DNA of 53,206 bases from a bacterium (GTDB lineage: Bacteria > 4484-113), in the NCBI GenBank assembly GCA_021163765.1, contig JAGGTK010000032.1, positions 1 to 53,206 of the forward strand, given 5' to 3'. The position numbers were made by a program, and so were the translations under genes. The notes under the pieces are model-generated. The model saw only the letters and a program-made list of their open reading frames with translations. It did not search any database and had not been told where the DNA came from. Below, piece by piece: positions 9,701 through 17,440 of this stretch (position 1 is the first letter of the stretch; the number at the start of each line of letters is the position of its first letter).

Positions 9701-10286
9701 CCTGGCGATGTCATGCGCTTCCGCCATAACCCAATACGACATGGCAGTGCGGCACGATGGCGACGTCGTGGTGGCAGCATACCTGGACAGCCCGGATAAC
9801 GAACTAACCATCTGGGAGGAGAGGAGCGGGCTGCGTCAAGGCTTCTCCGGCACCGGTGGAATGAACGCCGGAGTGACCCTGACGCTGGACGAGGATATGA
9901 GGTACTGCGTTACTCTGGCCGATCTGGAAGGCACGGGCTCGGGCTATATGCTGCACTGGAGCGGGCTGGCGGGCGATTACGTCCTGGAGGAGTTTTCTAG
10001 TCACGCTAATGCCTCGATGACGATGTCGCAATGGCGAACCGAATACGGGCCTTTCATCAGCTATCTCAATGAAAGCGTGTCCGAGGGCGTATGGTCTACG
10101 TACGGCTTGGCCTATTTGGCGGGATTAGGGTCAGACTGGGATGTTAGCTCCTTCTATGACGAGCAAAAGGTGCCGGTTCTGCACTCGGTTGACCCCTTCA
10201 GCTACGAGGAGGGGGTATTCGCGTACTTCGCGGACGCGGAGGCCTATCATAACCTTTGGCTGGCAGTGGGCCCCGCGATTGAATAA
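6735..10286 (+). CDS. Giant surface lipoprotein with FnIII-like and IPT/TIG domains (paralogue 2)
   Basis: This is a 1183-residue paralogue of the preceding gene with the same order of parts. It has a lipoprotein signal (lipobox VLAC, then GG), an FnIII-like module with YWWRLNEEDIAGYYLY, three IPT/TIG modules, and a long propeller-like C-terminal region. ATG 6735 has GAGGG just upstream. A weak -10 (TATAAG) lies near 6710, so it may be transcribed separately or together with paralogue 1. The two proteins differ most in the distal propeller region. Residues about 544-733 are almost identical. A tandem duplication followed by local gene conversion is the simplest history. Biochemical role unknown; surface binding or adhesion is inferred. 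Confidence 0.88.
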   Translation: MIGQCGWDRGLWRAVAVLAVMALLGSVLACGGRRAGAPGVVSPEAASGPETLMPPAGGPDLAMLKDASGAPTGVKVYWWRLNEEDIAGYYLYRDTEVITEPDPALRVNEGALIPQPDEGVPAILFDDLFKAKVGVTYYYRVSAVDLNMDESALSVQRSITISAFSIGGFSPLRGPVGSRVTITGEHFGEYNDRTDAVYFTGVRNDKGPSALYVDDIQAEILSWGDARIEVYVPLGATIGAITIVSGNTPQETDGDFECTSPYILSVSPDPAIAGGEINFYGANFGPPDGMNKLVVNDKAYSGLFSSWSDDHVVATLPVDTPPGLAKLELLVGSELTNHYWCDILPSNTPTILKILPGYGVPGVFEEGTGVEIIGVNFGDNPDSVVVWFNGVEVLGSDLEYFSDTVLNLTIPVGASRTGEVYVEVDDGMSTETSNYYLYHTLPGTVTGFDDGIIAGRVMGEYSDVAIGPEGEGYIVFTQSNETGGPSVLYLAYSDDGGLAIDKLVSTYKEIRFPRVALDSSGVVHFAYQIYGWNGQVRYGTWNSGDVTDELVYSEGSMDNPGAYLDMMVLDDGQGGIDRLLVWSNELDEVMCGYMLDGASGWTTDVVYTADSAYSEQAGYYCSIDMVELVAAPPPTHAPSAFSSYYYVGISFGLYSPDYTPNWEVHFVYSDDLDTWYTEAAGSSGDPITETVMRWNQSSTEPFILWSTSSAVNWSYSGEGWSTEEVTSGGDHYGAVLGLYIDENTDGLYAIGNEGQDGLFGAYFDPDVGEWDLFTEPIPDGRRIEHVGRGGAVLDLNNDLLVMSVYDPDMRDAALIAWIDNPMWLDIADGFATPGYDLSNRAVVCDSNGVPHVIFGDIDPVTGERTLWMARPFNTEGDASPPSPFGGWEYDLIDSAASGTLGHAAMAIDAYEDFHIAYLKGNDVMYVSGGFGEFGTPQSVFTSGAITTAPRIALGPSTALDINIVAPEAGSPWRLWLIESNNGMASHSQALAMSCASAITQYDMAVRHDGDVVVAAYLDSPDNELTIWEERSGLRQGFSGTGGMNAGVTLTLDEDMRYCVTLADLEGTGSGYMLHWSGLAGDYVLEEFSSHANASMTMSQWRTEYGPFISYLNESVSEGVWSTYGLAYLAGLGSDWDVSSFYDEQKVPVLHSVDPFSYEEGVFAYFADAEAYHNLWLAVGPAIE
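8364..8932 (+). repeat. 569-bp near-identical block, copy 2
   Basis: This is the partner of 4733-5301. The boundaries are abrupt. Just upstream, tggaacctggaatagc differs at several positions from the copy 1 sequence. Just downstream, the two sequences separate after the shared ...gaccattacgg. Confidence 0.92.
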
Positions 10287-10381
10287 TGTCGGCAAGGCGG
10301 TTTCGGCGAAGCTGATTAGCTGGCTGCCGGGAATCAGCAGGGGAACACTGCCTGCCCTTTAGTATGAAACAGGGAGCAGTG

Positions 10382-10945
10382 ATGGCTAACAACCAGACGC
10401 ACAGGGGTCTCGTTAAAAAAATCTTCGCGGCAGCGCTGTTGTTGCTGCTGGTTATCACCGTTGTGGCGATGGCTTTCGCCTCCGCCAACGGGGATACGGA
10501 ACCGGCAAAGAAAGAGAAGGTTCTTTTCAAGCCCGGTGCTGACGTGACCTTTGAGTTTTTCTTCGTCGTGCCGCCGGGCTTTCATCTTGGCGACGAGCCG
10601 CTGGCGGCGGTGAGCTTTGACAAGAAGAAGATTGAGAAGCTGCCCCTGACGATTAAGCCGCTGGAGTACTCCTGGACGCGTGAGGAGCTGAAGGCTGAAG
10701 CGGCTGAGAGCGGCCACGACCAGACGACGGTTGCCGCAAAGGTGCCGGTGAAGCTCGATTCTAAGTGCGCCACTGGCAAGCTGGCAATACCCGCAATGGT
10801 GGATGTGTTTTACTGCAACGTGGTGGAGGGCTGGTGCACTTCGTCGCACTACGACACCGCGCTGGCTGTTACTGTGTCCGACGACAAGAAGGCGCTGAAG
10901 AAAGGCTCGCTCAAAGTAACGGTAGTCGTAACTCCGGAAGTTTAA
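10382..10945 (+). CDS. Secreted or membrane-anchored protein with a DsbD N-terminal-like domain
   Basis: This is a 187-residue protein with one N-terminal hydrophobic segment (signal or anchor: KKIFAAALLLLLVITVVAMA) and a single beta-rich domain. ATG 10382 is chosen because GGGAG precedes it by 7 nt; an in-frame ATG at 10364 is possible. The stretch VDVFYCNVVEGWCTSSHYDT resembles the pattern in DsbD N-terminal-type domains, where a beta-strand carries a YC...GxC pair before a VxVxV strand. The two cysteines 7 residues apart could be redox-active. No thioredoxin CxxC is seen. The resemblance is weak, so a periplasmic redox role is only a suggestion. Confidence 0.7.
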   Translation: MANNQTHRGLVKKIFAAALLLLLVITVVAMAFASANGDTEPAKKEKVLFKPGADVTFEFFFVVPPGFHLGDEPLAAVSFDKKKIEKLPLTIKPLEYSWTREELKAEAAESGHDQTTVAAKVPVKLDSKCATGKLAIPAMVDVFYCNVVEGWCTSSHYDTALAVTVSDDKKALKKGSLKVTVVVTPEV

Positions 10946-10970
10946 AGAGCTTATTCGCTAGCGGTAATCG

Positions 10971-10999
10971 TTGACGCACTTGCGCGCACGGCGTATAAT
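10971..10999 (+). promoter_or_regulatory. Sigma70-type promoter of the DUF6754 operon
   Basis: TTGACG (10971-10976), a 17-bp spacer, and TATAAT (10994-10999). The predicted transcript start is near 11006, leaving about 5 nt before ATG 11011. Confidence 0.8.
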
Positions 11000-11010
11000 C
11001 AGCCAACTTC

Positions 11011-12414
11011 ATGCCGGGAGGAAACTTGTTCGGAGAAAACCTCAGGAGTTATCTGTGTGTGGCGCTATTCACTGTCGCGCTGGCACTGGCTCCCGTGGTT
11101 TGTATTGCGCAGACCGGCGAAGTTGCGGTTTCCGCGCCGGGCAGGGAACCTCCTCCAGTAACACCGCGCGTCCTGCTGGAATTCGAGCCCCCAACGGAGA
11201 TTAAGGCGAGAGACCTCCCCAACGATGACGGCACATCCATCCTGATTACATGGCGGCGCTCGCCAAGCATGCCGGAGGATGTCCGCTACACGGTATACTT
11301 CTCGGATGGCGCTGCCGGCCCATACAAGCCGTTGCCATTCGACTTCAGGCCCATCGGCCTTGATGAGAGCATCATGGCCGACAACCTCCAGTACTTTCGG
11401 TACCGGCGGGCTTACAGGGATTACCAGTTTATAATCATCGACTTAACTGCGTTTGACGCTGTGGCCGCAGGAACTCACGAGCGCCAGGCCAAGTACGACT
11501 GGGGCCAGCTCTATTTCAAGCTGGGCGTCACGACAGATAGCGCGGTGCGGCTGTTCGATCCCGTGTTGCATGCCGAGCCGGTCACACAATGGTTCGACTG
11601 GTCGAAGTTCAATAACCTGCTGATGGCCACCGTATTCATGGTGGTGATTCTATTCTTCATTGAGACGGCGCGGCGGCGCAAGTTTTACATTCGCCGTATT
11701 GCGGGGCTGGATGCGGTGGACGAGGCCATCGGCCGCGCAACCGAGATGGGGCGCCCAATCTTCTATCTATGCGGCCTCGACCCGATGACGACTGTCTCCA
11801 CCATCGCTGCGACGAACCTGCTGGGCCACGTTGCGAAGCACGTCGCCAACTACGAAAGCCAGATAAAGGTGCCTTGCTTCGATCCCATCGTGATGAGCGT
11901 TTGCCAGGAAACGGTGCGCGAAGCTTACTACGAAGCGGGGCGTCCCGACGCCTACAACTCCGACAATGTCTTCTTCATCACGAACGACCAGTTCAGCTAT
12001 GTGGCAGCGGTCAACGGGATGATGGTGCGCGAGCGCCCGGCGGCCAACTTCTTCTTCGGCTTCTATTACGCTGAAAGCCTCCTGCTGGGCGAAGTTGGGC
12101 AGTCCACCGGCGCTATCCAGATTGCAGGCACCGATTCTAACGTGCAGATACCGTTCTTTATCACGTCCTGCGATTATGTTCTGATTGGCGAGGAGCTTTA
12201 CGCCGCCAGCGCATACATCTCACGCGAGCCAAAGCTTCTCGGCAGCGTCAAGGCCAGCGATATGGCCAAAGCCGTCATTATCGTTGTGCTGCTGCTGGGC
12301 CTGGTGTTTTCTGTGGCACTCCTGATAGCCGCGTTGAACGATGGCGGCAACGCTCTTGGCTGGCTGGGCGAGAAGATGGAATACTTCATGCAACTGTTTA
12401 ACGAGCACATCTAG
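11011..12414 (+). CDS. DUF6754 domain membrane protein
   Basis: This 467-residue protein is the first gene of a four-gene membrane operon. It has an N-terminal signal or anchor, an FnIII-like stretch (SILITWRRSPSMPEDVRYTV), a transmembrane helix near residues 205-222 (LLMATVFMVVILFFIE), a conserved cytosolic-looking domain that I recognise as DUF6754 (IAGLDAVDEAIGRATEMGRP), and a C-terminal transmembrane helix (IIVVLLLGLVFSVALLIAAL). ATG 11011 lies 11 nt after the -10 box, matching the short-leader pattern of this window. An in-frame TTG at 11026 with GGGAGG just upstream is a real alternative. Function is unknown. The coupled downstream genes suggest a multisubunit membrane complex. Confidence 0.8.
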   Translation: MPGGNLFGENLRSYLCVALFTVALALAPVVCIAQTGEVAVSAPGREPPPVTPRVLLEFEPPTEIKARDLPNDDGTSILITWRRSPSMPEDVRYTVYFSDGAAGPYKPLPFDFRPIGLDESIMADNLQYFRYRRAYRDYQFIIIDLTAFDAVAAGTHERQAKYDWGQLYFKLGVTTDSAVRLFDPVLHAEPVTQWFDWSKFNNLLMATVFMVVILFFIETARRRKFYIRRIAGLDAVDEAIGRATEMGRPIFYLCGLDPMTTVSTIAATNLLGHVAKHVANYESQIKVPCFDPIVMSVCQETVREAYYEAGRPDAYNSDNVFFITNDQFSYVAAVNGMMVRERPAANFFFGFYYAESLLLGEVGQSTGAIQIAGTDSNVQIPFFITSCDYVLIGEELYAASAYISREPKLLGSVKASDMAKAVIIVVLLLGLVFSVALLIAALNDGGNALGWLGEKMEYFMQLFNEHI

Positions 12415-12416
12415 GT

Positions 12417-13130
12417 ATGATGTTCTTACGCAGACAATTGCCGGTAGTGATCGCATTTGTGCTGGGGATGTTCACGCTGGTCATATTCTACATCCCCGCA
12501 GCACCGATGCAGGGAATTGGCGACCGGCTAAAGATATTCGTCACGATAATCGGCGCTTTCGCGATGCTGCTCGGCATTAACTCGATCCTGGGCCAGCACA
12601 TCACGAAGATACGCAAAAGGCGGCCCGGCTACGGCTATTCCTGGGTACTCATCCTCGGTTTCGTGGCGATGATGATTGCCTGGATTCCCTGGTGGTCAGC
12701 GCCGCCGGAGGGCTCGGCAGCCTACTACCCCTGGGGCGGCTTGGAGAATCCCCAGGGTGCATTCTACTGGATGTTCTTCTGGATACTGGTGCCGATGCAG
12801 GCCACGATGTTCTCCATCCTCGCCTTCTTCATTGCTAGCGCCGCCTATCGCAGCTTCCGTGCTAAGACCCTGGAGGCGACTGTCTTGCTTGTGGCTGCCG
12901 TCATCGTGATGCTGGGACGTGTCCCGCTGGGGACATCTATGACCTCGTGGCTGCCTGATGCCGGTTTCTGGAGCAGCTTGCGTCTGGAGACGATGACGAG
13001 CTGGCTGCTCAATATTCCTAATGCAGCGGGATTTCGCGGGATTGTCTTGGGCGTGGCTCTGGGCATTATCGCCACGAGCGTGCGCATAATCTTCGGCGTC
13101 GAGAAAACCTATATGGGAGGTGGCGACTAG
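12417..13130 (+). CDS. Polytopic membrane protein of the DUF6754 operon
   Basis: This 237-residue integral membrane protein has about six hydrophobic segments (for example LPVVIAFVLGMFTLVIFYI and LEATVLLVAAVIVMLG). It starts 2 nt after the DUF6754 stop codon, with tandem ATGs at 12417 and 12420. I do not recognise a named family. The close spacing and matching codon use argue that it forms a complex with its neighbours. It ends in TAG, whose last base begins the GTG of the next gene. Confidence 0.78.
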   Translation: MMFLRRQLPVVIAFVLGMFTLVIFYIPAAPMQGIGDRLKIFVTIIGAFAMLLGINSILGQHITKIRKRRPGYGYSWVLILGFVAMMIAWIPWWSAPPEGSAAYYPWGGLENPQGAFYWMFFWILVPMQATMFSILAFFIASAAYRSFRAKTLEATVLLVAAVIVMLGRVPLGTSMTSWLPDAGFWSSLRLETMTSWLLNIPNAAGFRGIVLGVALGIIATSVRIIFGVEKTYMGGGD

Positions 13131-13966
13131 TGGTTCGCTCCTGGGAACGCTACCTTCTGTATACACTGATTGCATTCGCGGTGTTCCTGCCGCTTATCTT
13201 CCCGTTCGATGTCTGGCCGAATCTGCCGACACGGGAGGTTCTGGGCGTCTTCAACACCATTGACGGCTTGCAGCCCGGCGACACTATCGTGGTTGCAGTG
13301 GACTTCGACCCGTCGAGCGAGCCAGAGCTATACCCGATGCTGCTGGCCGTTCTCCGCCACGCTTTCAACAAGAACCTCTACGTCATAGGCATCAACCTCT
13401 TCGGTCCCGCGGGCACAGGCCTTGGCGTGAAGGCGCTGACTGATATCGGTGGGGAAATGGGCAAGGTCGATGGCGAGGACTATGTTATGCTGGGTTTCAA
13501 GCCCAATCTTCCGGCAGTAATCTCCCAGATCAACAGTGATATCAAGGAGATGTACCGGAGCGATGCAAACGGCAGACCCACGGCGGATATGCCTATTTTG
13601 CAGCGGACGCCGAAACTCCAGGGGAATATTAAGTACATGGTGGATCTCGCGGCAGGCGAGACTGTCAGGCCGTGGGTGGCTTATGGGTCGGCGCCTGGGG
13701 GCTATCCCATGGGCGCGGGCTGCACCGCGGTGTCCTTCGCCGACTATTTCTCCTTTTACCAGTCAGGGCAGATTAACGGCCTGATGGGTGGGCTGAAAGC
13801 CGCTGCGGAATACGAGGAACTCGTGGGGAAGAAGGGCGCTGCGTCGGCCGGTATGAACAGCCAGTCGATAGTGCACGCGCTTCTGGTGCTTTTCATCATC
13901 ATCGGCAACATTATCTTCTTCAGGGCACTATCGCTGAAGCGGGCCGAAGAGGGAGGTCGTGCCTGA
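13130..13966 (+). CDS. Membrane-anchored periplasmic protein of the DUF6754 operon
   Basis: This 278-residue protein starts at GTG 13130, which overlaps the upstream stop by 1 nt. It has an N-terminal transmembrane helix (YLLYTLIAFAVFLPLIFPF) and a C-terminal one (IVHALLVLFIIIGNIIFF), with a soluble alpha/beta-looking domain of about 210 residues between. The motif GDTIVVAVDFDPSSEPEL followed by alternating strands and helices resembles a Rossmann-like fold. No catalytic signature is clear. The topology suggests an extracytoplasmic domain held between two anchors. Function unknown. Confidence 0.77.
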   Translation: MVRSWERYLLYTLIAFAVFLPLIFPFDVWPNLPTREVLGVFNTIDGLQPGDTIVVAVDFDPSSEPELYPMLLAVLRHAFNKNLYVIGINLFGPAGTGLGVKALTDIGGEMGKVDGEDYVMLGFKPNLPAVISQINSDIKEMYRSDANGRPTADMPILQRTPKLQGNIKYMVDLAAGETVRPWVAYGSAPGGYPMGAGCTAVSFADYFSFYQSGQINGLMGGLKAAAEYEELVGKKGAASAGMNSQSIVHALLVLFIIIGNIIFFRALSLKRAEEGGRA

Positions 13967-14739
13967 TGGCCACCTTCATCGGCACCTGGATTGCGGCGGG
14001 CCTGACCCTGATGATTCTCTCGTTCCTTTACCGGGACAATCCTTTCTTCCGCTTTGCCGAGCATCTGTACGTGGGTGTCTCGAATGCGTATATCGTATGG
14101 CTCGTATGGGCAACGATTGTCCTGCCGGACTTCATCGGCCGCGTGTTTATTAATCTCGACCCTGCTAAACCGTGGAGTCCCGACTACTGGTTCCTGGTGC
14201 CGGGTGTTCTCGGCTTGATAATGCTTACGCGCATGGTCCCGGCCATCGAGTGGATGAGCCGCTGGGCGCTGGCTTTCGTGGTCGGATGGGGCGCGGGGTT
14301 TGTCATCGGGCCGGTGCTTAACAGCTATCTGCTGGCGCAGCTCTATGCGAGCTTCCCCTGGGTCAATATGCAGCCTTATCTGGGCGCGCCCGCATCTGAG
14401 TATATACCAGCCCTCATCAATGCGGTCATCCTCTTCGTCTGCGTGGTTACGGTGCTCGTCTACTTCTTCTTCAGCTACGAGCATAAGGGCGTCATCGGAG
14501 GCGCAGCGAAGATAGGCATCTGGGTGCTGATGGTCGCTTTCGGCGCGAGCTTCGGCTCGACGGTTATGGCGCGTGTCTCGCTCTTCATCGGCCGCGCGCG
14601 CTTCCTGGTGCAGGACGCTGAGCCTACCGGTCACGCTTTCAGCGCTCTGCTCACGCTTGGCCTCCTCATTGCCATAATCACCGCCATTATCGCCCGCCGC
14701 CGCCAGCCCCCCGCCGGGGAAAGCGAACCGGCCGAGTAG
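13966..14739 (+). CDS. Polytopic membrane protein, last gene of the DUF6754 operon
   Basis: This 257-residue protein has seven or so hydrophobic segments and a short charged tail. Its ATG overlaps the previous stop codon (TGATG), so it is translationally coupled. Motifs such as FLYRDNPFFRFAEHLYVGVS and the Gly-rich FVVGWGAGFVIGPVL look like packed membrane helices. I do not recognise a family. Together with the three upstream genes it probably forms one membrane assembly. Its role could be envelope-related or secretion-related, but nothing in the sequence fixes it. Confidence 0.77.
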   Translation: MATFIGTWIAAGLTLMILSFLYRDNPFFRFAEHLYVGVSNAYIVWLVWATIVLPDFIGRVFINLDPAKPWSPDYWFLVPGVLGLIMLTRMVPAIEWMSRWALAFVVGWGAGFVIGPVLNSYLLAQLYASFPWVNMQPYLGAPASEYIPALINAVILFVCVVTVLVYFFFSYEHKGVIGGAAKIGIWVLMVAFGASFGSTVMARVSLFIGRARFLVQDAEPTGHAFSALLTLGLLIAIITAIIARRRQPPAGESEPAE

Positions 14740-14762
14740 GCTATTCGCGCGGCATTACTGAC

Positions 14763-14791
14763 TTGCTATCCTGATACCGACAGGCTACAAT
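14763..14791 (+). promoter_or_regulatory. Promoter of truB
   Basis: TTGCTA (14763-14768), a 17-bp spacer, and TACAAT (14786-14791). The predicted start of transcription is about 8 nt before ATG 14806. Confidence 0.7.
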
Positions 14792-14805
14792 CCACTGCCC
14801 TCACT

Positions 14806-15813
14806 ATGGCCAGCAACAATCCAGGCGGGAAGATGAGCGGCTTCATCAATATGAACAAGCCGGTTGGCCTGACGTCGTTTCAGGTTATCACCCAGCTCCG
14901 GCGCATACTGGGCATCCGCAAGCTGGGTCATTCCGGTGTGCTGGACAAGCCTGCAACGGGCGTTCTGCCCATCGGCGTGAACCGCGCAACCAAGCTGTTC
15001 AGCTACTTCGCCGACTTCCGCAAGGAGTATCTCACGACTCTCCTGCTGGGTTTCGCCACCACGACGGATGACATAATCGGTGAGATCGTCTCCACCGGCG
15101 AAACCGGCGGCGTCACCGAAAAAGAGGTTCAGCTTGCGCTGAAGCAGTTCATTGGCGAGATCTCCCAGCGCCCGCCGAAATTCTCCACGACCAAAGTGGA
15201 CGGCAAGGAGTTTTATCGCATGGCGCTTGCCGGCCAGGAGGTCCCGCACAAGCTCAAGCGCGTCACCGTTGAGGATATCGAGTTCGTTTCATATTCGGAC
15301 GGGCCATTAGCAGAAGAGTTACTAGAATCCCGCCCTGCACTCTCAACAGAGCCGGCAGGGCTCCCGCCGCTAAAGCTGCTGACGGTGCGAATTGTGTGCC
15401 GGGGCGGCTTCTATGTGCGCAGCCTGGCGCGGGACCTCGGCGAGCTTCTGGGAACGCAGGGCTGCGTTTTTTCGCTGGTGCGGGAGCAGGTCGGGCCGTT
15501 CCGCGTGGAGGACGCGCATACGCTTGAAGAGATGGAAGATCTGGCAGCCAAAGGGCAGGAGCAAGATGCCATTCAACCGATGAGCATTATCGCCGAGCCG
15601 GAGCGCACGGTTGCGCTGGACGCGCCCAGCATCGCCCAGCTTGCACGCGGTATGCCCGTTGTGGTGAAAGCGCATTTCCTTGAGGGCGAAGTTCACAAGC
15701 GCGGCACAAGGCTTTTCGTGACGGGGCCCGACGGTGAGATTGCGGCAATCGTAGAAGTCTCGCAGCCCATAGGCGATAACCTGCCGCTTCATCCGCGGAA
15801 GGTGTTGCTGTAA
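14806..15813 (+). CDS. truB: tRNA pseudouridine(55) synthase TruB
   Basis: TruB converts uridine 55 in the T-loop of tRNAs to pseudouridine. The catalytic motif reads GHSGVLDKPATG, with the aspartate at residue 47. The KPxGxTSfqv N-terminal signature and the FYVRSLARDLG block before the C-terminal domain are present. A PUA-like tail ends the protein. It is 335 residues long. ATG 14806 is set by the promoter 14 nt upstream; family homology begins at an in-frame ATG at 14833 (MSGFINMNKP), a plausible alternative. An insertion of about 20 residues after YSDGPLAEELLES is unusual. No rbfA or ribF neighbour is present, unlike many genomes. Confidence 0.95.
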   Translation: MASNNPGGKMSGFINMNKPVGLTSFQVITQLRRILGIRKLGHSGVLDKPATGVLPIGVNRATKLFSYFADFRKEYLTTLLLGFATTTDDIIGEIVSTGETGGVTEKEVQLALKQFIGEISQRPPKFSTTKVDGKEFYRMALAGQEVPHKLKRVTVEDIEFVSYSDGPLAEELLESRPALSTEPAGLPPLKLLTVRIVCRGGFYVRSLARDLGELLGTQGCVFSLVREQVGPFRVEDAHTLEEMEDLAAKGQEQDAIQPMSIIAEPERTVALDAPSIAQLARGMPVVVKAHFLEGEVHKRGTRLFVTGPDGEIAAIVEVSQPIGDNLPLHPRKVLL

Positions 15814-15828
15814 AGCCCGTTCAAGCTG

Positions 15829-16479
15829 TCAGAACGCGAGCCCGCCGTCTTTCCGGAGCAGCATAACCCTCTCTCCGCCCACAAACTTCGCATGGAAGTA
15901 CTCGGCCATCACCTTGGTGAACTGCGAAAGCGGCATAGAATCAGCGCGGACGCTGGTGTTTAGCTTCAGCCTGTTGCTGGCGACCCCCCATCCCAGCATC
16001 CCATGCGTGAGGTCGTTCTTTTCGTTTCCCAGCGCCTGGAGGAATTCATCAAACTCGTCAGCGGTCAAGAATTCCTTCCTTTCCTCATCAGTAAAGGCGA
16101 GCTCAACCAGCATCGAGTGCAGCACGTTGTTGAGCTTGGGCTCACCCTCGGTCAGGCGTCTCAGTTTGTGAAAGAGTTCGCGTGGCTGTGAAAACTCCGA
16201 GATGTTCTTGAGTACTTCTTCCGGTTCGCGCGGCTCCGTCAGCGCGAAGTCCAGAAGTTCCATACGGCTTGTGTAGCCCAGCGGCAACGGGGGGGACGTA
16301 ACGAACTTGGGCTTCTTGGAGAAGCCCCTTGTGTGTACAAGTGGCAGTTCGGCGGCGCGCAACGCCCGCTCGACCAGTTTAACCGTATCGATGTGGCCGA
16401 CAAAGCGCAGCACGTCGTCCTTGAGGTACCACAGCCTGTAGCGGTGTTCCTTCTCGCTGTTTTGTGCAGGTGACGGCAT
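15829..16479 (-). CDS. DUF2344 (TIGR03936-family) protein
   Basis: This is a 216-residue protein of the DUF2344 family, with the hallmark block YRLWYLKDDVLRFVGHIDTV, then ERALRAAELPLVHTRGFSKK and LPLGYTSRMELLDFAL. In other bacteria this domain is often fused to or beside a radical-SAM protein; here it stands alone. Its ATG directly follows the TAG of pyrB with no gap, so it is translated from the same mRNA as dgt-like and pyrB. Its biochemical function is not known. It converges on truB with only 15 bp between the stop codons and no obvious terminator. Confidence 0.85.
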   Translation of the reverse strand: MPSPAQNSEKEHRYRLWYLKDDVLRFVGHIDTVKLVERALRAAELPLVHTRGFSKKPKFVTSPPLPLGYTSRMELLDFALTEPREPEEVLKNISEFSQPRELFHKLRRLTEGEPKLNNVLHSMLVELAFTDEERKEFLTADEFDEFLQALGNEKNDLTHGMLGWGVASNRLKLNTSVRADSMPLSQFTKVMAEYFHAKFVGGERVMLLRKDGGLAF

Positions 16480-17421
16480 CTACGTCTGCTGCACGAGCAG
16501 GTCTACTAGCGCCATTCTCACGAAGACGCCTCCCGCTACCTGCTCTACGATGATGGTGCGTTTGTCCTGCATGACGTCGTCGGTCATCTCCGAGCCGCGC
16601 ACGACCGGTCCGGGATGCATAATGACGGCGTCAGCACGCAGCTTCTCCAGGCGCTGCGCGTTGAGCTGGTATCCCGCGATGAAGTCCTTCGGCCTGATTA
16701 GCACAACTCCCCCATGGCGTTCCGTCTGCGTCCGCAGCATCATAATCGCGTCAACTTCGCCCAGTATGTCATCAAGGTTGTGCTGGGTCTCTGCTTGTAG
16801 GCTTTCAGTGTCTGAAGTGCCTGCCTCCAGTGTGAAACCATCGGGCATTAGCTCTTTAGGCGCAACCAGCATCGGAGTGATGCCAAAACGGTTAAGCAGG
16901 CGCACATTGCTGCGGGCTACGCGCGAATGCAGGATATCGCCGCATATCGCGATGCGCAGCCCTTCTCTGAGTAAGTCGCGCTTCCACAGGGCGTATGCAT
17001 CCAGCAGGGCCTGGGTGGGGTGGGCGGACTTGCCACTGCCGCCGTTGATTACAGGTGTCGGGAAGTGCTCAGCGAATTCAGCGACCGCTCCGTCGTCGGG
17101 ATGCCGCATAACCGCCAGGTCGAAGCCCAGTGCTCCGCAGGTCTGTGCGGTGTCCTCAATCGACTCTCCCTTGGCCACAGACGAGCTTTCAGCGGTGGCG
17201 ACGCAGACATCCATCCCGAAGGTCTTGGCAGCAACCTCAAACGACAGCCGGGTGCGCGTTGAAGGCTCGTAGAAGAGCAGCAAGCAGTGCTTTCCTACAA
17301 GCTTCCCGCGCAGTGACAGGCGTTCTTGGGCGCTCGTTCTCTCAAAACCCTGGGCGCGCTGGAAGATGTTTTGCAGCTCATCGTCTGTGAGGTCGGTGAC
17401 GGTGATTAAGTCGCGTTTCAT
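16480..17421 (-). CDS. pyrB: Aspartate carbamoyltransferase catalytic subunit PyrB
   Basis: PyrB condenses carbamoyl phosphate with L-aspartate in pyrimidine synthesis. The carbamoyl-phosphate site FYEPSTRTRLSFE (residues about 50-62), HPTQALLDAYALW, and a C-terminal HPGPVVRGSEM motif are all visible. It is 313 residues, a normal length. AAGAGGAAG precedes the ATG. It lies 19 nt after the dGTPase-like gene and abuts DUF2344, so the three form an operon. No pyrI or pyrC is adjacent; the only other pyrimidine gene in the window is pyrH at 28 kb. Confidence 0.96.
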   Translation of the reverse strand: MKRDLITVTDLTDDELQNIFQRAQGFERTSAQERLSLRGKLVGKHCLLLFYEPSTRTRLSFEVAAKTFGMDVCVATAESSSVAKGESIEDTAQTCGALGFDLAVMRHPDDGAVAEFAEHFPTPVINGGSGKSAHPTQALLDAYALWKRDLLREGLRIAICGDILHSRVARSNVRLLNRFGITPMLVAPKELMPDGFTLEAGTSDTESLQAETQHNLDDILGEVDAIMMLRTQTERHGGVVLIRPKDFIAGYQLNAQRLEKLRADAVIMHPGPVVRGSEMTDDVMQDKRTIIVEQVAGGVFVRMALVDLLVQQT

Positions 17422-17440
17422 ATTCTTCCTCTTGGCGCGA

